Shown here one piece after another: positions 20,553 to 32,179 of a stretch of DNA of 64,000 bases (position 1 is its first letter; every line of letters begins with the position of its first letter). The stretch covers positions 419,304 to 483,303 of the forward strand of contig MNCI01023453.1 of NCBI GenBank assembly GCA_015680685.1, read 5' to 3'. Under the pieces are notes generated by a model, which did no database searches, had not been told where the DNA came from, and saw nothing but the letters and a program-made list of their open reading frames with translations. The stretch is from Gnetum montanum. Lineage: Eukaryota; Streptophyta; Gnetopsida; Gnetales; Gnetaceae. The position numbers and the translations under genes were made by a program.

Positions 20553-21454
20553 TGATAAGCAACGAGGTACCCCTATGCTCAACCATACGAGTACGAGCGT
20601 TTCACGCATGATCTGGTCGAATTCCAAGGACTAAGTGCTTATGTGTCCTTGTGAAACAAGGATGGGTTGGTTGATCATTGGCTTCCCAAGCTTACCTGTA
20701 TGTCATGATTATATGGTTAAGTAAGCTTGAGGTATATGATTTTTATAGTTTTTATGTCTTATGCTAGTAGGGAAGGAGAGAGGTAACTGAGTGACTAATT
20801 TAACTTACCTAGTCATTAACTAAGTTCTAACTAATCCTAACACCAGCATCCATTCCCACTTTCTGTACACATCCTAAACCAGTGCAAAACTACTGGGATT
20901 ACCAAATGCTAATTATTACTAGGTTACCAAGCATTACACACATGCTCGAAGTGGTCGTATTGATTGTATTTTAATGATTTTCTTAATTGATCAAAATGAA
21001 TTGCTATGCTAATAACAGAAATGTAAAGTGCATAAAATAAAATAAAATAAAATAAATGCAGAAGAAAATAAAATAAAAAAATGCATAAGAAAACAAATCT
21101 CAAGTGCTATAAGGATGAATCAAAGAGCTCGTCTTTATTGTCGTACACAAGGTGTGCTTAGGTACATAATGCTCGAATAAAGATCCATCCACACTTTGAT
21201 CTCCTACTGTAGGCACATGGAAAATACTCTAACTTTCAATCAGATTACAAGAGTTTCACTACTTGGATATTAAAAGACTTCCTTTTCCAATTTTGTGCCT
21301 TGGCATTGTATTTATAGGCTTGGGAGCAACTACTCTAATAATTAGAATAACTACTAAAGAAACCACTAGAGTAACCTCTCTAATAATTAGAATAAACTGC
21401 TAGAGTAATTACTCTAATAATTAGAATAAATCACTAGAGTAACCACTCTCATCA
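20553..21454 (-). repeat. Element D 5' LTR
   Basis: 902 bp, reading TGATGAGAGTGG... to ...TTGCTTATCA on the minus strand. The U3 carries repeats of GTTACTCTAGTGG / TTATTCTAATTATTAGA type, as in element C's LTR. A minus-strand TATA box CTATAAATA is at 21317-21309. The R-U5 part shares long stretches with the LTRs of B, E and F (for example the TTCGAGCATGTGTG region). A short AAAATAAAAT simple repeat lies near 21036-21080. Confidence 0.85.
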
Positions 21455-22228
21455 ACCTCCAACTTTCAAGTCTTAACCTTGAAAATATCAACTAGGAAAA
21501 GTTAGAAATCCTTGAGAAATTTAAGAAGGAGCCCCTCGAGCTGAAACCATTGCCCACCGGTATGGAATACACATTCCTTAAAAACAAAAAGCTGGTAATT
21601 ATCAATGCTAAGCTTGCTCCTCAATAGAAAGAAGAACTGCTGAATGTAATAAATAAATGGTCAAAATCCTTTGCTTGGTCATATCTCGAGTTAACTATAA
21701 TAGATCCTAAGATATACCAACATAGAATTTACACTGATCCCTCCATGAAGCCTCGAAGACAACTGCAAAGGCATTTGAACCCAAAGCTGAAGCAAGGAGT
21801 CAAGGAAGAAATCGATCATCTTCTCAAGGTTGGGTTCATATACCCCATTGCTAATAGTGAATGGGTTATCCCCTTAGTTATTATGCCTAGAATGGAGGCA
21901 AATGGAGGGTTTGCATAGATTCCAGGCTACTAAATATGGCAACATTCAAAGATCACTTTCCATTGCCATTTGTCAACCAAGTCTTAGACACCATCGTAGG
22001 GCATTGCTATTACAGTTTTCTGGATGGATATAATGAATATAACCAAATAAAAATAGCCCTAGAAGACTAACCCAATACTACATTCACTAGTGCTTGGGAA
22101 ATATTCGCATAGAAATAGATGTTGTTTGGCTTGTGCAATGCACCTATAACATTTCAATGACTAGTTCTAAGCATATTCCAAAAATAGATAGGGAATGGCA
22201 TGGAGGTCTTTATGGATGACTTCTTCAT
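21455..22228 (+). pseudogene. Element C RT, N-terminal half
   Basis: It shows the pre-RT linker (SFAWSYLEL) and RT palm motifs RLLNMATFKDHFPLPF, FLDGYNEYNQI and FMDDFF. Several TAG/TGA stops and at least one indel (near 21900) break the frame. FMDDF, rather than YVDD, is usual for Athila-type RT. The sequence ends at the insertion site of element B within the codons after FMDDF. Confidence 0.85.
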
Positions 22229-23049
22229 TGATGAGCGATGAGGTACCCTTACACTCAACCATAAAAATATGAGCATTTCACACATGAGTTAGTTTAATTC
22301 TAAGGACTAAGTGCCTATGCACCTTTGTGGAAAAATAATGGGTCGGTTAATCTTTGTCTTCCCAAACTTACTTGTATGTCACAGTTGTATGGTTAAGTAA
22401 TCTTGAGGCATATGATTTTTATAGCTTTTATGTGTTTTTATATCCTATGCTAGTGAGGAGGAGAAGAGAGATAACTAAGCAACTAATCTAATTTAACTAC
22501 TCATTAACTAATTTCTAATTACTCCTAACACTATTATCCATTCCCACTTGCCATACACATCTTGAACCAGTGCAATGTTGCTGGGATTACCAAACACTAA
22601 TCGTTACTTGGTTACCAAGTGCTACACACATGCTCGAAGTAGTCATACTGAGTGTATTTAACTAAGAGAGTTGTAGAGTGAGAGAAATCATTAACCAACT
22701 AGGAAAGCATTGAATAATACTTAATGCTAATTAATCTATTCTGAATGCTGCAAGGTTTATCATAAAGTTCATCTTTATTGTCGTATACAAAGTGTGCTTA
22801 GGTACAAAATGCTCGAATAAAGATCCATTCACTCTATGACTCCTACTGTGGGCACGTAGAAATAATTCTAACTCTTGAGGGAAAATGGCAAGAGTTTGGC
22901 TAAGGGACTAACTGTCTAATGTGAAAACCAAAGGCACTGCCTCTTATTTATAGGTGAGGAGATAGGCCCTGATATCGGGTATCCGACATTGCATCATTGG
23001 ATTCGATATTATGAACTTGATATCGTGGTCCCAATATCATGGTTTATCA
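22229..23049 (-). repeat. Element B 3' LTR
   Basis: 821 bp. On the minus strand it starts TGATAAACCATGATATTGGG and ends CTCATCA. A minus-strand TATA box (CTATAAATAAGAG) lies near 22955. U3 contains GATATC-type palindromes. It is about 240 bp longer than the 5' LTR, mostly because of one deletion in the latter. Confidence 0.88.
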
Positions 23050-23063
23050 TACCCCGATGACTG
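23050..23063 (-). promoter_or_regulatory. Element B polypurine tract
   Basis: On the minus strand, CAGTCATCGGGGTA immediately precedes the 3' LTR. The same position in E and F reads GTCATGGGGGTA, so B has lost one or two purines. It primes plus-strand DNA synthesis. Confidence 0.65.
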
Positions 23064-25040
23064 AATGAAATCTCATCCTTAATTTCCTTTCAAAATATTG
23101 GGAAGGTATGGGATTATTGATTAAAAATTGAATGGGGTGATAGACTCAATGTGCCTGGTGAATGGATCAACAATATAATACATGACAGCATTAGTGTTTC
23201 TGACCATCGAGGTGAACACTATACATAAATAATATCCAACCTTTATTTGGTAGCTAGAAGAGAAAAAAAGAGAAGAAGAATAAGGTGTGTTGTTGTCGAT
23301 GCCAAGATTGCACCTTCTATTTTTTATCCATAGCCATGCCACCAATCTTGCTCCTTTCACAAATGCTCCAGTTCTAGTCTATACTAAGTGTTTCCTCTAA
23401 GCCTAATCCATTATTGTATGATCATCATATGTACACATAACACAATCACAGGGTAGATAAATCATAATGCAATTGATACCTTGCCTCGATGTAAAGTGCA
23501 TTGGCTAAGTTGTGGTTATGGCAAATATTGATTCTAGAGATTTAACACTGGTGACCACCTAAGGTGTAGGGGTTAGGAAAAATTGAAAAATTTGTGTCAT
23601 GGCCCCCATGACTAAGACCAAACCTCCAGTAGCGATAGGATGGAAAAAGATAAGGAATAAGAAAGATGGAGAAAAATCAACAATGACAATGCCAATAAAA
23701 TGGATATCATGGATGGGGATGAAACAAAAAAATTTTGATTGTAGGAAACATTTAAGGAAAAGAAGTTAACAAATGTATCAAAAAGGAATGCTAGTGAATC
23801 CTCCCCAAAGCAGGCTCATGCCCTTGATGCCCTGATAGACTCACAAACCAAAGAGTCTATAGGCTCTAGGAATGTCATTTGGAAGTAAGAGTTAAAAACT
23901 TACCCATAATAATTAACCAAGGAAAAACAATGCATCAACCAAGATACAGACTAATGATAAAACTGGAAATGAGGTGAAAAATGGAAACGAAAAGTGGAGA
24001 GGAGAGAATGGAATGGAAACCCAAGAACAAGGTTGTGTAAAGTCCCTTGTGTGTGTTTTATGATTAATGTGATCAAGTAGAACTCATTCCAAATCCAGGC
24101 CCAACAAACCACATTCAGTGACCTCACATCAACACATTTGACCAACCTATCCTCTTGAAGTAACAAGAATGCCTCTACAAAAATTCACCACCATTCCAAG
24201 GAGAGCAAGATGGAGAATCAGGAAGTGAGAAAGGGCCTTAGTTAGAGGAAACCTTTAGGCATGGGTAACATGTATTTCCAGTGCTATAACCAATGTGTGT
24301 AGCCCAAGTTCATTATTGTGTCTAAGAGGTATGCTTTTAATTTTCACTCTCTTTTTTTGTTTTTTTTTCTTTGCCTGAGAAGCACACCATGCAAAGACTT
24401 ATTTTTATGTACTCAACTTCTAGATATTTGATGAATGCCAGAATGGCAGAAAACCCAAGGAAAAAGCATCCAAGCACTAAAGAGAATAGCCAGCACAACT
24501 ACATCGAATCCCCTTGAAGTCACACCCTTTTCATCCTTTGAGTCTATCCTTACTTTGAGAGATCCCTAATTACCAATTCATTAACAATTTTATTAGAGAA
24601 AGGAACTATACAATTCCAAGCCAAGGGAGACCATAGGATTTTATGGATGCATGAATGACGTGGACTCATTTCCTATTTAATCAAAAGAACCATACCTTAA
24701 TGTCAACATCATATTTCAAAGGTAAAACCAAAACATTAGCAATCAATATGGTATTATTCATGCCACTATCATGAACACTTATTAGGTGATGAAAAAAATA
24801 AAGTAATCACACAAAGAAATGGTAAAAATATGAATGATGGTGTAAAACAAAAACAAGAAATATTAAAAAATTGTGCAAAACCAAAATGTGCAAAAAAATA
24901 TGTAAAACAAAAATTTAAAAAGAATTGAGGGCCTTCAATGGTTAGCAAAGGTGATCATCTCCCCCATGACAAATTTGGAATGAGAAGATCCAAAATAATG
25001 AGCAAGGTTGCCCACCTATAGAGGTAGCATGTGTTCTAGA
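23064..25040 (-). other. Element B 3' non-coding region
   Basis: About 2 kb between integrase and the polypurine tract with no usable frame. It aligns with the equivalent regions of C (33500-35340) and E (42240-44130). Shared landmarks on the minus strand are a GGGGGAGATG(A)TCACC-like start, T-rich TTTTTGTTTTACA repeats, and a GGCATGAGCCTGCTTTGGGGAGG-like segment. Angiosperm Athila elements carry an env-like ORF here; none is recognisable in B. Confidence 0.6.
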
Positions 25041-25049
25041 TATCCTAAA

Positions 25050-26230
25050 CTCATGAAAAGGTTTTCTTTATTGCATGTTGACTAACAGTCTCTTATTTGG
25101 GCTCTCAAGTTTATATATGGTCATGGCCCCTAAAGGAAAAGTTGCATAGATAATATAAGCTGCTTCCCATAGTGTTTAAAATTTGGTACGTTGTGACACA
25201 TGTGTGGGGTTCCCGTAGAGAACCTTATCTCCTGGCTAATACTTAACTTTTCTAGTTTTCAAGTCATGACGTTATTTATTAAATGCCTTGTGCAATTCAT
25301 TAGATGATAGGGTAGCTAGTTAATTTTCATCTAGTAAGTTAAGAGTCATCAACCTTTTTTTTTATGCTCGATCAAGGTCAAGGTTGAGGTCACATGCCAT
25401 GGATAGTGTACGGAGCTCAATCTAGATAGGGAGCTTTGGAAGTTTTCCATACACTAACTTGTAAGAAGAGTAGCCTATAGGGAGTTTCCATGTGGAGTGG
25501 TATGCTCAAAGAGCATCATTCAATTTAGTGCTCCTGTCTCGCCTATACTTGCTAATGATTCTTGTTAGTATCTTAGTAAGTTCCCTATTGGTAACCTTGG
25601 CTTGACCGTTCGCTTGGGGGTGGTATGGTGTAGTGAATTGATGTTCAACCCCTAAGAGTTGCATTAACTTCTAAAACGTTGCACCTGTGAAGTGTATACC
25701 ATTGTCCAAAATAAGTGCACATGGCACACCAAACCTATTAATGACTTGTTGTTGAATAAGTCGTGCACTTGTAAATGATGTGCAATCTTTACTAGTAGCT
25801 ACTTCAGCTCATTTTGTTAAGTAGTCTACAACAACTATAATGTAAGCTTTACCATTGGAAATTGGTGTAATGGGCCCAATGAAATCAATTCCCCAAATGT
25901 CGAAGGGTTCTAATAGTTGAATCCATTGTTGCGGACCCTCCATTCTAGTAGTCATTCCCCCATCACATTGATAGTGCTTATAAGATTGGATGAATTGACG
26001 GATGTCCCAGAACAAGGTAGGCCAATAACACCCTACAAGCAAGATCTTGATGGCCATTTGTCTTCTAGCATACTGACCCCTACAAGGGCCCTCATGAGCA
26101 TCTTGGAGAACTCTCAATTGATCTATATCAGGAACACACCATCGAACCAATCCATTGAAACATACTTTGTAAAGTTATCCATTGATCTTCATAAAGTACT
26201 TGGCTCTATGAAAAAATTGTTGTTTCTTCT
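25050..26230 (-). pseudogene. Element B integrase
   Basis: The zinc-binding domain reads DAHEGPCRGQYARRQ and YKHYQCDGG. The core shows GIDFIGPITP (first Asp) and LILDNGIHFTG (second Asp). The third acidic residue appears lost: the segment reads PQANGQAKVTNRE, where relatives have Glu after NGQV. The C-terminal part reaches about 25050. Stops are present. Confidence 0.8.
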
Positions 26231-26449
26231 TAAGGTCTAGCTCTTATGGTTTTTGTTGGGTAAGGAGATAGGTAAGAATGCTACTGTACCAGTTTGTCTC
26301 CATGGGTGATTAGTTATTCACTACACCAGAAAAGAGGAATTCATCAAGGAAATGATCAGAAATTTATTAGGGAAATGATCAAAAATTGGATACTCATCCT
26401 CCTTTTTGTCCTAGTGTAACTGAGATAAATGATCGGCAACTACATTCTC

Positions 26450-27736
26450 AATGCCTTTGCAATCGATCACCATTAAATTGAACTCTTGTAGGATTACAAG
26501 CCATTGTTAAATATAGGGGCTTACCATTGGCTTATTCATGAGGAACCAAATTGCACTATGATCTATGTATATCCTAATACATAGTGTCCAAACTTTTCTA
26601 GTGCAAACACTACAACCATTAATTCTTTTTCTATACTAGTGTAGTTAAGTTGTGCACCAGTGATAATTTTACTTGCATAGTGGATATAATATGGACATTT
26701 CTAGTCATCTAACTATGTAAGTACGGCTCCTAAGGCATAGTTGGATGTGTCAGTCATGACATGGAATGGTTTGTACCAATCAGGAGCTTGTAGAATGGGT
26801 GTTTCTACCAGCTTCTGTTTTAGAGTTTGAAAAGCTAATTCACATTCCCTGGTCCACTCGAAGGGTATGTCCTTTTTTTTTAGCTCTACCAATGATTTGA
26901 CAATCTTTGAAAAGTTCTCTATGAATCTCCTATAGTAGCCAGTGTGTCCAAGAAATGACCAAATGTCTTTGAAAATTTCTAGTTGACAAGTAATTCCTTG
27001 GATGACTTTGATTTTCTTAGGGTCTACCTCTATCCCTATACGTGAGATTTTATGCCCAAGTACTATGTCCTCTTGGACCATCAAATGCATTTTTTTCTAA
27101 TTGAGCCTCAAATTAGTTTCTACACATCTTTTTAGCACTTTCTCTAACCAATCTAAGGCTTCATCAAAGTGTTCTCCATAAGTGGAAATTTCATCCATAA
27201 AGACTTCCACACCATTTCCTATCTGCTACTGGAATATGCTTAGCACTAAGTGTTGAAAAATTGCAGGGGCACTGCACAAGCCAAATGGCATTTTTTTATA
27301 TGCAAACATCCCCCAAGGACTAGTGAACATAGTTTTGGCTTGGTCTTCTGGGGCTATTTGTATTTAGTTGAATCCGCTATATCCATCCAGAAAACTATAA
27401 TAGCGATGCCCTGCGATTGTGTCTAAGACTTGGTTAACAAATGGCAACAGAAAGTGATCCTTTAATGTTACCATGTTTAGTAGCCTAAAATCTATGCACA
27501 CCCTCCATTTTCCTCTCCTTTTAGGCACAATTACTAAGGGGCTAACCCATTTGCTATCAGTAATAGGCTATATGAACCCAAACTTTAGAAGCTGTTTGAT
27601 TTTTTCTTTTACTACTTGCTTCAACTTTGGTTTCAATTGCCTCTGTGGTTGTTTCCAAGGCTTCATGGAGGAGTTAGTGTAAATCCTATGCTATCATATC
27701 CTAGGATATATTTCAGTTAATTCTGGATATGACTAG
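26450..27736 (-). pseudogene. Element B RT and RNase H
   Basis: RT motifs WRVCIDFRLLN, FLDGYSGFN and KKMPFGLCSAP are clear. The catalytic box reads FMDE instead of FMDD. RNase H follows (FEWTRECELAFQTLKQKL, FHVMTDTSNYALGAVL, then VVFALEKFGHYVLG). Several TAG stops occur. The upstream end at 27736 is where the inserted LTR begins, so the protease-RT linker is truncated. Confidence 0.85.
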
Positions 27737-28529
27737 TGATGGGATGCGATATCGCATGGGCTACGATATCGTGTACGTGATATCGTGGTGTGCCGTCATA
27801 TCTATAAATAAGATGTGACTCTCCCTTATTTCCCATCTAGGCCTAGACCATAGTGAAACTCTAGTAGTTTTTCCCCTCCAAAGATAGATTAATTTCTATG
27901 TGCCTGTAGTAGAAACTCCAAAGTGAACGGATCTTTATTCGAGCAGACATTGTACCTGAACACAAGTTTGTGTACGGCAATAAAGATGAACTTCTTGGAT
28001 AAACCTTGTAGTGTATGGAATAGGCTAATTAGGATTTTATTTATTTTTATTTATTATTTTTCATTTAATGCTTTATTAGTTGTTAAATCTCTCTCAACCC
28101 TTCTCTCCTAGTTAATTACCTCATTACAACTACTTCGAGCACGTGCGTTACGCTTGGTGATCCCAGCAACGATTAGCATTTGGTAGCCAAGGTTGCATTG
28201 GTTTAGGGTGTGAATGGTAAGTGGGAACGGATGCTGACGCTAGGTTAATTAAGACTTAGTTAGTTAGTTAGATTTAGTTAATTAGTCTTCTCAACCCTTC
28301 ACCTTGTTAGCATAGGAGATAAAACAGAAAAGACATAAAAATCATATACCTCAGACTTACTTAACCATACACCCTGACAACTACAAGTAAGTCTAGGAAG
28401 ACAACAAATGATTAACTCTAAGTGTTCCATGAGGCATGTAGGCACTTAGTCTGTGGAGTTCGACCAAATCGTGCATGCTATGCTCGTATTTGTATGTTCC
28501 ATGAGGCATGTAGGCACTTAGTTTGTGGA
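27737..28529 (+). mobile_element. Truncated plus-strand LTR inserted between B's gag and RT
   Basis: It starts TGATGGGATGCGATATCGCATGG, matching the LTR start of element E, with a TATA box TCTATAAATAAG near 27803. It runs to about 28494 but lacks the last 40 or so bases (no CTCATCA end). Instead, 35 bases (GTTCCATGAGGCATGTAGGC...) are repeated at 28423 and 28495, and the sequence then passes directly into B's gag. It is probably a solo LTR remnant joined to a deletion that removed B's protease region. Confidence 0.8.
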
Positions 28530-30557
28530 TGCTACCACTATGATTAGTGGTAAGGGATGTTGCTCAATCTGTTTTCATGGAGTTCCACTTGGATAATACA
28601 TTAAAGGTTGGAGGAACTAGCTTGGGTTACCTTGGGGATAAGGTAACTGTGGGGATGTTTGTCATTTGTTTAATCATGGATTAAGTGCATACACCCCAGA
28701 CTCGTACAGATGTGAATCATAGGGAAACATCCCTTAGGATGGTCGTATTGACATATCTCACATCCACTATCATCTTTTGTATCTAAGTCCACAACCTCTT
28801 CAATAATAGCAACTTTGCCCTTACCCTTGTTATGTGCATTTTCCGCTTCTCTCTTTTTTATTTTGTCATAATCACTATCTCACTCTCTAGACTGTTCTAC
28901 TATTTTGAGAATAGTTTGAAACCTACTATCTAGGGAGTTCCACATTTGGTCCACCTTTGCCAATACTTCTGATGTTAACTTTTGGATAGGCAAGGTTTTC
29001 CTATTCACCATCTCTTTAAGTGGTGACTCTTCCTCATCCTCATAAAATCTTACTCCATTCTTTAGGAGGGAAGGATATCGGTTATATTCTTCCACACTTT
29101 CTCTCTTTCATAGCTCACCTTCTTCCTTAGCAACTTGCTCTAGTAGTCTATGAATTTTATGGGACCTAAGCTCGAATAACTTTCCTTGGGCATAAGTCCC
29201 AAGAGTTCTTCTCGTTTCATGCCTAACCCATCTATGAGATGGTGTAGTTGATCTTGCTGTGAATAACCATGGCCATGACAATGATGTAATAGTGCATAAT
29301 AGCGGCCCATGGTAGCATCCAAGGGTTCATGACTTACTTGTTTCCATCCTTGGATTTGCTTTCATAGGTTAGACACCTAGGAGTATGTTTGGTACTTATC
29401 ATTGAATAATTCTAACATAGTACTCCACCTATGAATGGATTCCAGTTCTAAGGATTGGTACCAGCTTTTAGCTTATTTTACTAGTGTTCATGGGAATAAC
29501 TTAAGTTTTTTCCACTCATTCTCTATGTTTTGCAAGGGACACGCATCATGAAAGGCTTGTAAGTGATTTTGAGGATCATTGTTATATCCCCCTTCAAATC
29601 ATGGGATGTTATTCATATCTAACCTTTTGTTCCTACTATCTCTTTGGTGCCTTGTTGGAACTCTCATAGCCTCAATTATGTCTAGCATGCTTCGAGTAGT
29701 GAGTAGGTGTTCATCATGATCATCTCATTCATGGCATCTATGATGCCTACGCTATTCCCTACTCACCCTTCTTCTATGTTGTGATTGCCTAGAGTGCCCG
29801 CATTCTCTATCTTGGCTATTTTGTCTGTGACTTCCACTTTGCTTACCCTTATCCTCACAATCTTTTTCTCCATGGCTGTGTTCAGACACTGAAGGATAGG
29901 GTGAAGGAGATGATGAAGGTGAAGAAGAAGGAGAACCGCCACCATGATGGTGTCTACTACCTTCTCTTCAATGGTCTCTACCTAAATCGCGATTGTGATA
30001 AGAATGTCCACCTTTGTCATGTGTCCTTATTCCTTTTTTGGACACTTTATGTCCATTGGTATCAACACATGGGTTATGAATAGTAGAATGAAGGTCCTGA
30101 TACACAACCCCTTGGCCAGAGTCAAGGGGAGGAACATTGTTATGTGGACGACTACCTGAGGCAAGTTCATCACCCTCAATTTTGCTTAAAATGTGGGGGG
30201 CATCCTTGGATCATTTTCCCTTCAAAGACTTATGGTGTCTCTCCTGTTGCAAATCCCTTCTTGCACAATGTATTCTACATGTAAGTGTTGCATGCCTATT
30301 CATGTGAGAGCATGAAGAAGCATGCTTGGAACTGAACAGTCAGTAGGTAACACTATGTTACCTTCTAAGTAATGCCAACATAGTTGTTCATCTTGATGGA
30401 GAATAAAGGTGAAGTCAAGTACATCTTCATTGGGATGAATATATACCACACAAAACTATTAAGGAATTGATGGTTCAACATCATGTGTATTATTTTGCTG
30501 ATTGCTTCTTGTGTTAGTCTTAGGTCGTGAAGTGCTTTTGTGCGAAGAAGAAGACAT
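28530..30557 (-). pseudogene. Element B gag
   Basis: The frame starts near 30557 (MSSSSHKS) and can be followed with many stops. It keeps the gag core near 29340-29480, the HLIDGLGMKREELLG segment near 29230, and the acidic C-terminal part (29095-28880: EEYNRYPSLLKNGVRFYEDEE, LPIQKLTSEVLAKVDQMWNS). It ends where the inserted LTR begins. It is closely similar to D. Confidence 0.75.
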
Positions 30558-30670
30558 TTTTTCTTATTCAATGTGCAATGTACTATTATCTTTTCCTTAA
30601 CCAACCCTAAGGGTTTGTTCCAATGATGTGAATGATTTCCTAAGTTATACTTAGCACACAAACAACTAAG

Positions 30671-30688
30671 ACCCTAGCAATGGTGCCA
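30671..30688 (-). promoter_or_regulatory. Element B primer-binding site (tRNA-Asp-like)
   Basis: On the minus strand, TGGCACCATTGCTAGGGT lies one base after the 5' LTR. It is a degenerate form of the tRNA-Asp-complementary site used by Athila-type elements. Confidence 0.8.
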
Positions 30689-30689
30689 A

Positions 30690-31268
30690 TGATGAGCGGC
30701 GAGGTACCCCTACACTCAATCATACGAATACAAGTGTTTCACGCATGATTCAGTTGAATTCCAAGGACTAACTTCCTATGCACCTTTGTGGAACAATAAT
30801 AGATTGGTTAATCATTGTTTTTCCAAACTTACTTGTATGTCATGGTTGTATGGTTAAGTAAGCTTGACGCATATGATTTTTATAGCTTTTATCTATTTTA
30901 TATCCTATGCTAGTAAGGAGAAGGAGAGAGATAACTAAGTAACTAATCTAATTTAGCTACTCATTAACTAAGTTCATCTTTATTGCCATACACAAAGTGT
31001 GCTTAGGTACACAATGCTCGAATAAAGATCCATTCACTCTATGACTCCTACTACGGGCACACAGAAATAATTCTAACTGCAGGCACATAGAAATAATTCT
31101 AGCTCTGGAAGGAAAAAATGAGAAGAGTTTTGCTAAGAGACTAACTATCTAATATGAAAACCAAGGGTGCCACCTCTTATTTATAGGCAAGGAGATAGGC
31201 CCTGATATGGGGTATTCGACATCGTATGGTTAGATCTGATATCATGGGCCCAATATCATGGTTCATCA
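30690..31268 (-). repeat. Element B 5' LTR (internally deleted)
   Basis: 579 bp, with the same ends as the 3' LTR (TGATGAACCATGATATTGGG ... CTCATCA). About 250 bp of the R-U5 part present in the 3' LTR near 22510-22760 is missing here; the join is near 30970. A short duplication (GGCACA(T/C)AGAAATAATTCTA) occurs near 31055-31100. Confidence 0.85.
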
Positions 31269-32052
31269 TCCACTTATGGAGCAAACTTTGATCAAGCCTT
31301 GGACTAGTTGGAGCAAGTGTTAAAAGATGTGTAGAAACCAATTTGAGGCTCAACTAGTAGAAAAGCAATTTGATGGTCCAAGAAGGCATAGTACTAGGGC
31401 ACAAAATCTCACACATAGGGATAGAGGTAGACCCTAATAAAATCAAAATTATCCAAGGAATTACTCATCAACCAGAAGTTGTCAAAGATCTTTTGTCATT
31501 CCTTTGACATACTAGCTACTATAATACATTTATTGAGAACTTTTCAAAGGTTTCCAAACCATTGGTGAAATTAACAAAAAAGGATGTACCTTTCGAGTGG
31601 ACTAGAGAATGCAAATTAGGTTTTCAAACTCTAAAACAGAAGCTAGTAGAAACACCCATTCTACAAGCTCTTGACTGGTCCAAACCATTTCCTATCATGA
31701 CTGATGCATCCAACTATGCCTTAGATCCATACTTACATAGTTAGATGACCAGAAGCATCCTTATTACATCCACTGTGTAAGTAGAAGTATTGTAGGTGCA
31801 CAACTTAACTACACTACCACAAAGAAAGAATTAATGGCTGTAGTGTTTTCACTAGAAAAGTTTAGACACTATGTATTGGGATATAACGTATATATACATA
31901 CAGATCATAGTGCAATAAGGTTCCTCATGAATAAGCCAATGGTAAGTTCTCGTATCATACGATGGCTTGTACTCTTACAAGAGTTTGATTTAACGATGAT
32001 TGATCACAAGGACACCAAGAATGTAGTTGCTGATCATTTATCTCAGTTGTGA
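31269..32052 (+). pseudogene. Element C RT (C-terminal half) and RNase H
   Basis: It resumes with the STYG residues that follow FMDDF, then the RT thumb/connection with frame breaks. The RNase H part is clearer: FEWTRECKLGFQTLKQKL, FPIMTDASNYAL, VVFSLEKFRHYVLGYNVYIHTDHSAIRFLMNK and DHKDTKNVVADHLSQL. The spacing matches Athila-type RNase H. Confidence 0.85.
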
Positions 32053-32179
32053 TGGGACAAAAAAGAGGATGAGTATCCAATTTTTGATCATTTCCCTGAT
32101 AATTCCACTTTGTTGGTGTAGTGAATAATCAATCATCCATGGAGAAAAACTGGTATAGTAGCATTCTTACCTATCTCCT

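Larger units (their letters stand above)
17600..21454 (-). mobile_element. Element D: Athila-like gypsy element, 5' LTR to protease only
   Basis: 5' LTR, primer site, full gag region and the start of protease lie on the minus strand; everything beyond the protease active site is gone. Homology with element E ends near 17600, and about 70 bases farther left element A's LTR begins. The right end is a clean LTR terminus that abuts pol of element C at 21455. D shares C's U3 repeats. Confidence 0.8.
22229..31268 (-). mobile_element. Element B: complete Athila-like gypsy element nested in element C
   Basis: Both LTRs (5': 30690-31268; 3': 22229-23049), a tRNA-Asp-like primer site, gag, RT, RNase H, integrase, a 3' region and a polypurine tract are in order on the minus strand. 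Flanking bases TTCAT (22224-22228) and TCCAC (31269-31273) are the decayed 5-bp target duplication, differing only by C/T transitions. Total length is 9040 bp. The gag-to-RT junction is disrupted by a plus-strand LTR (27737-28529), and the protease region is missing there. Confidence 0.88.
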
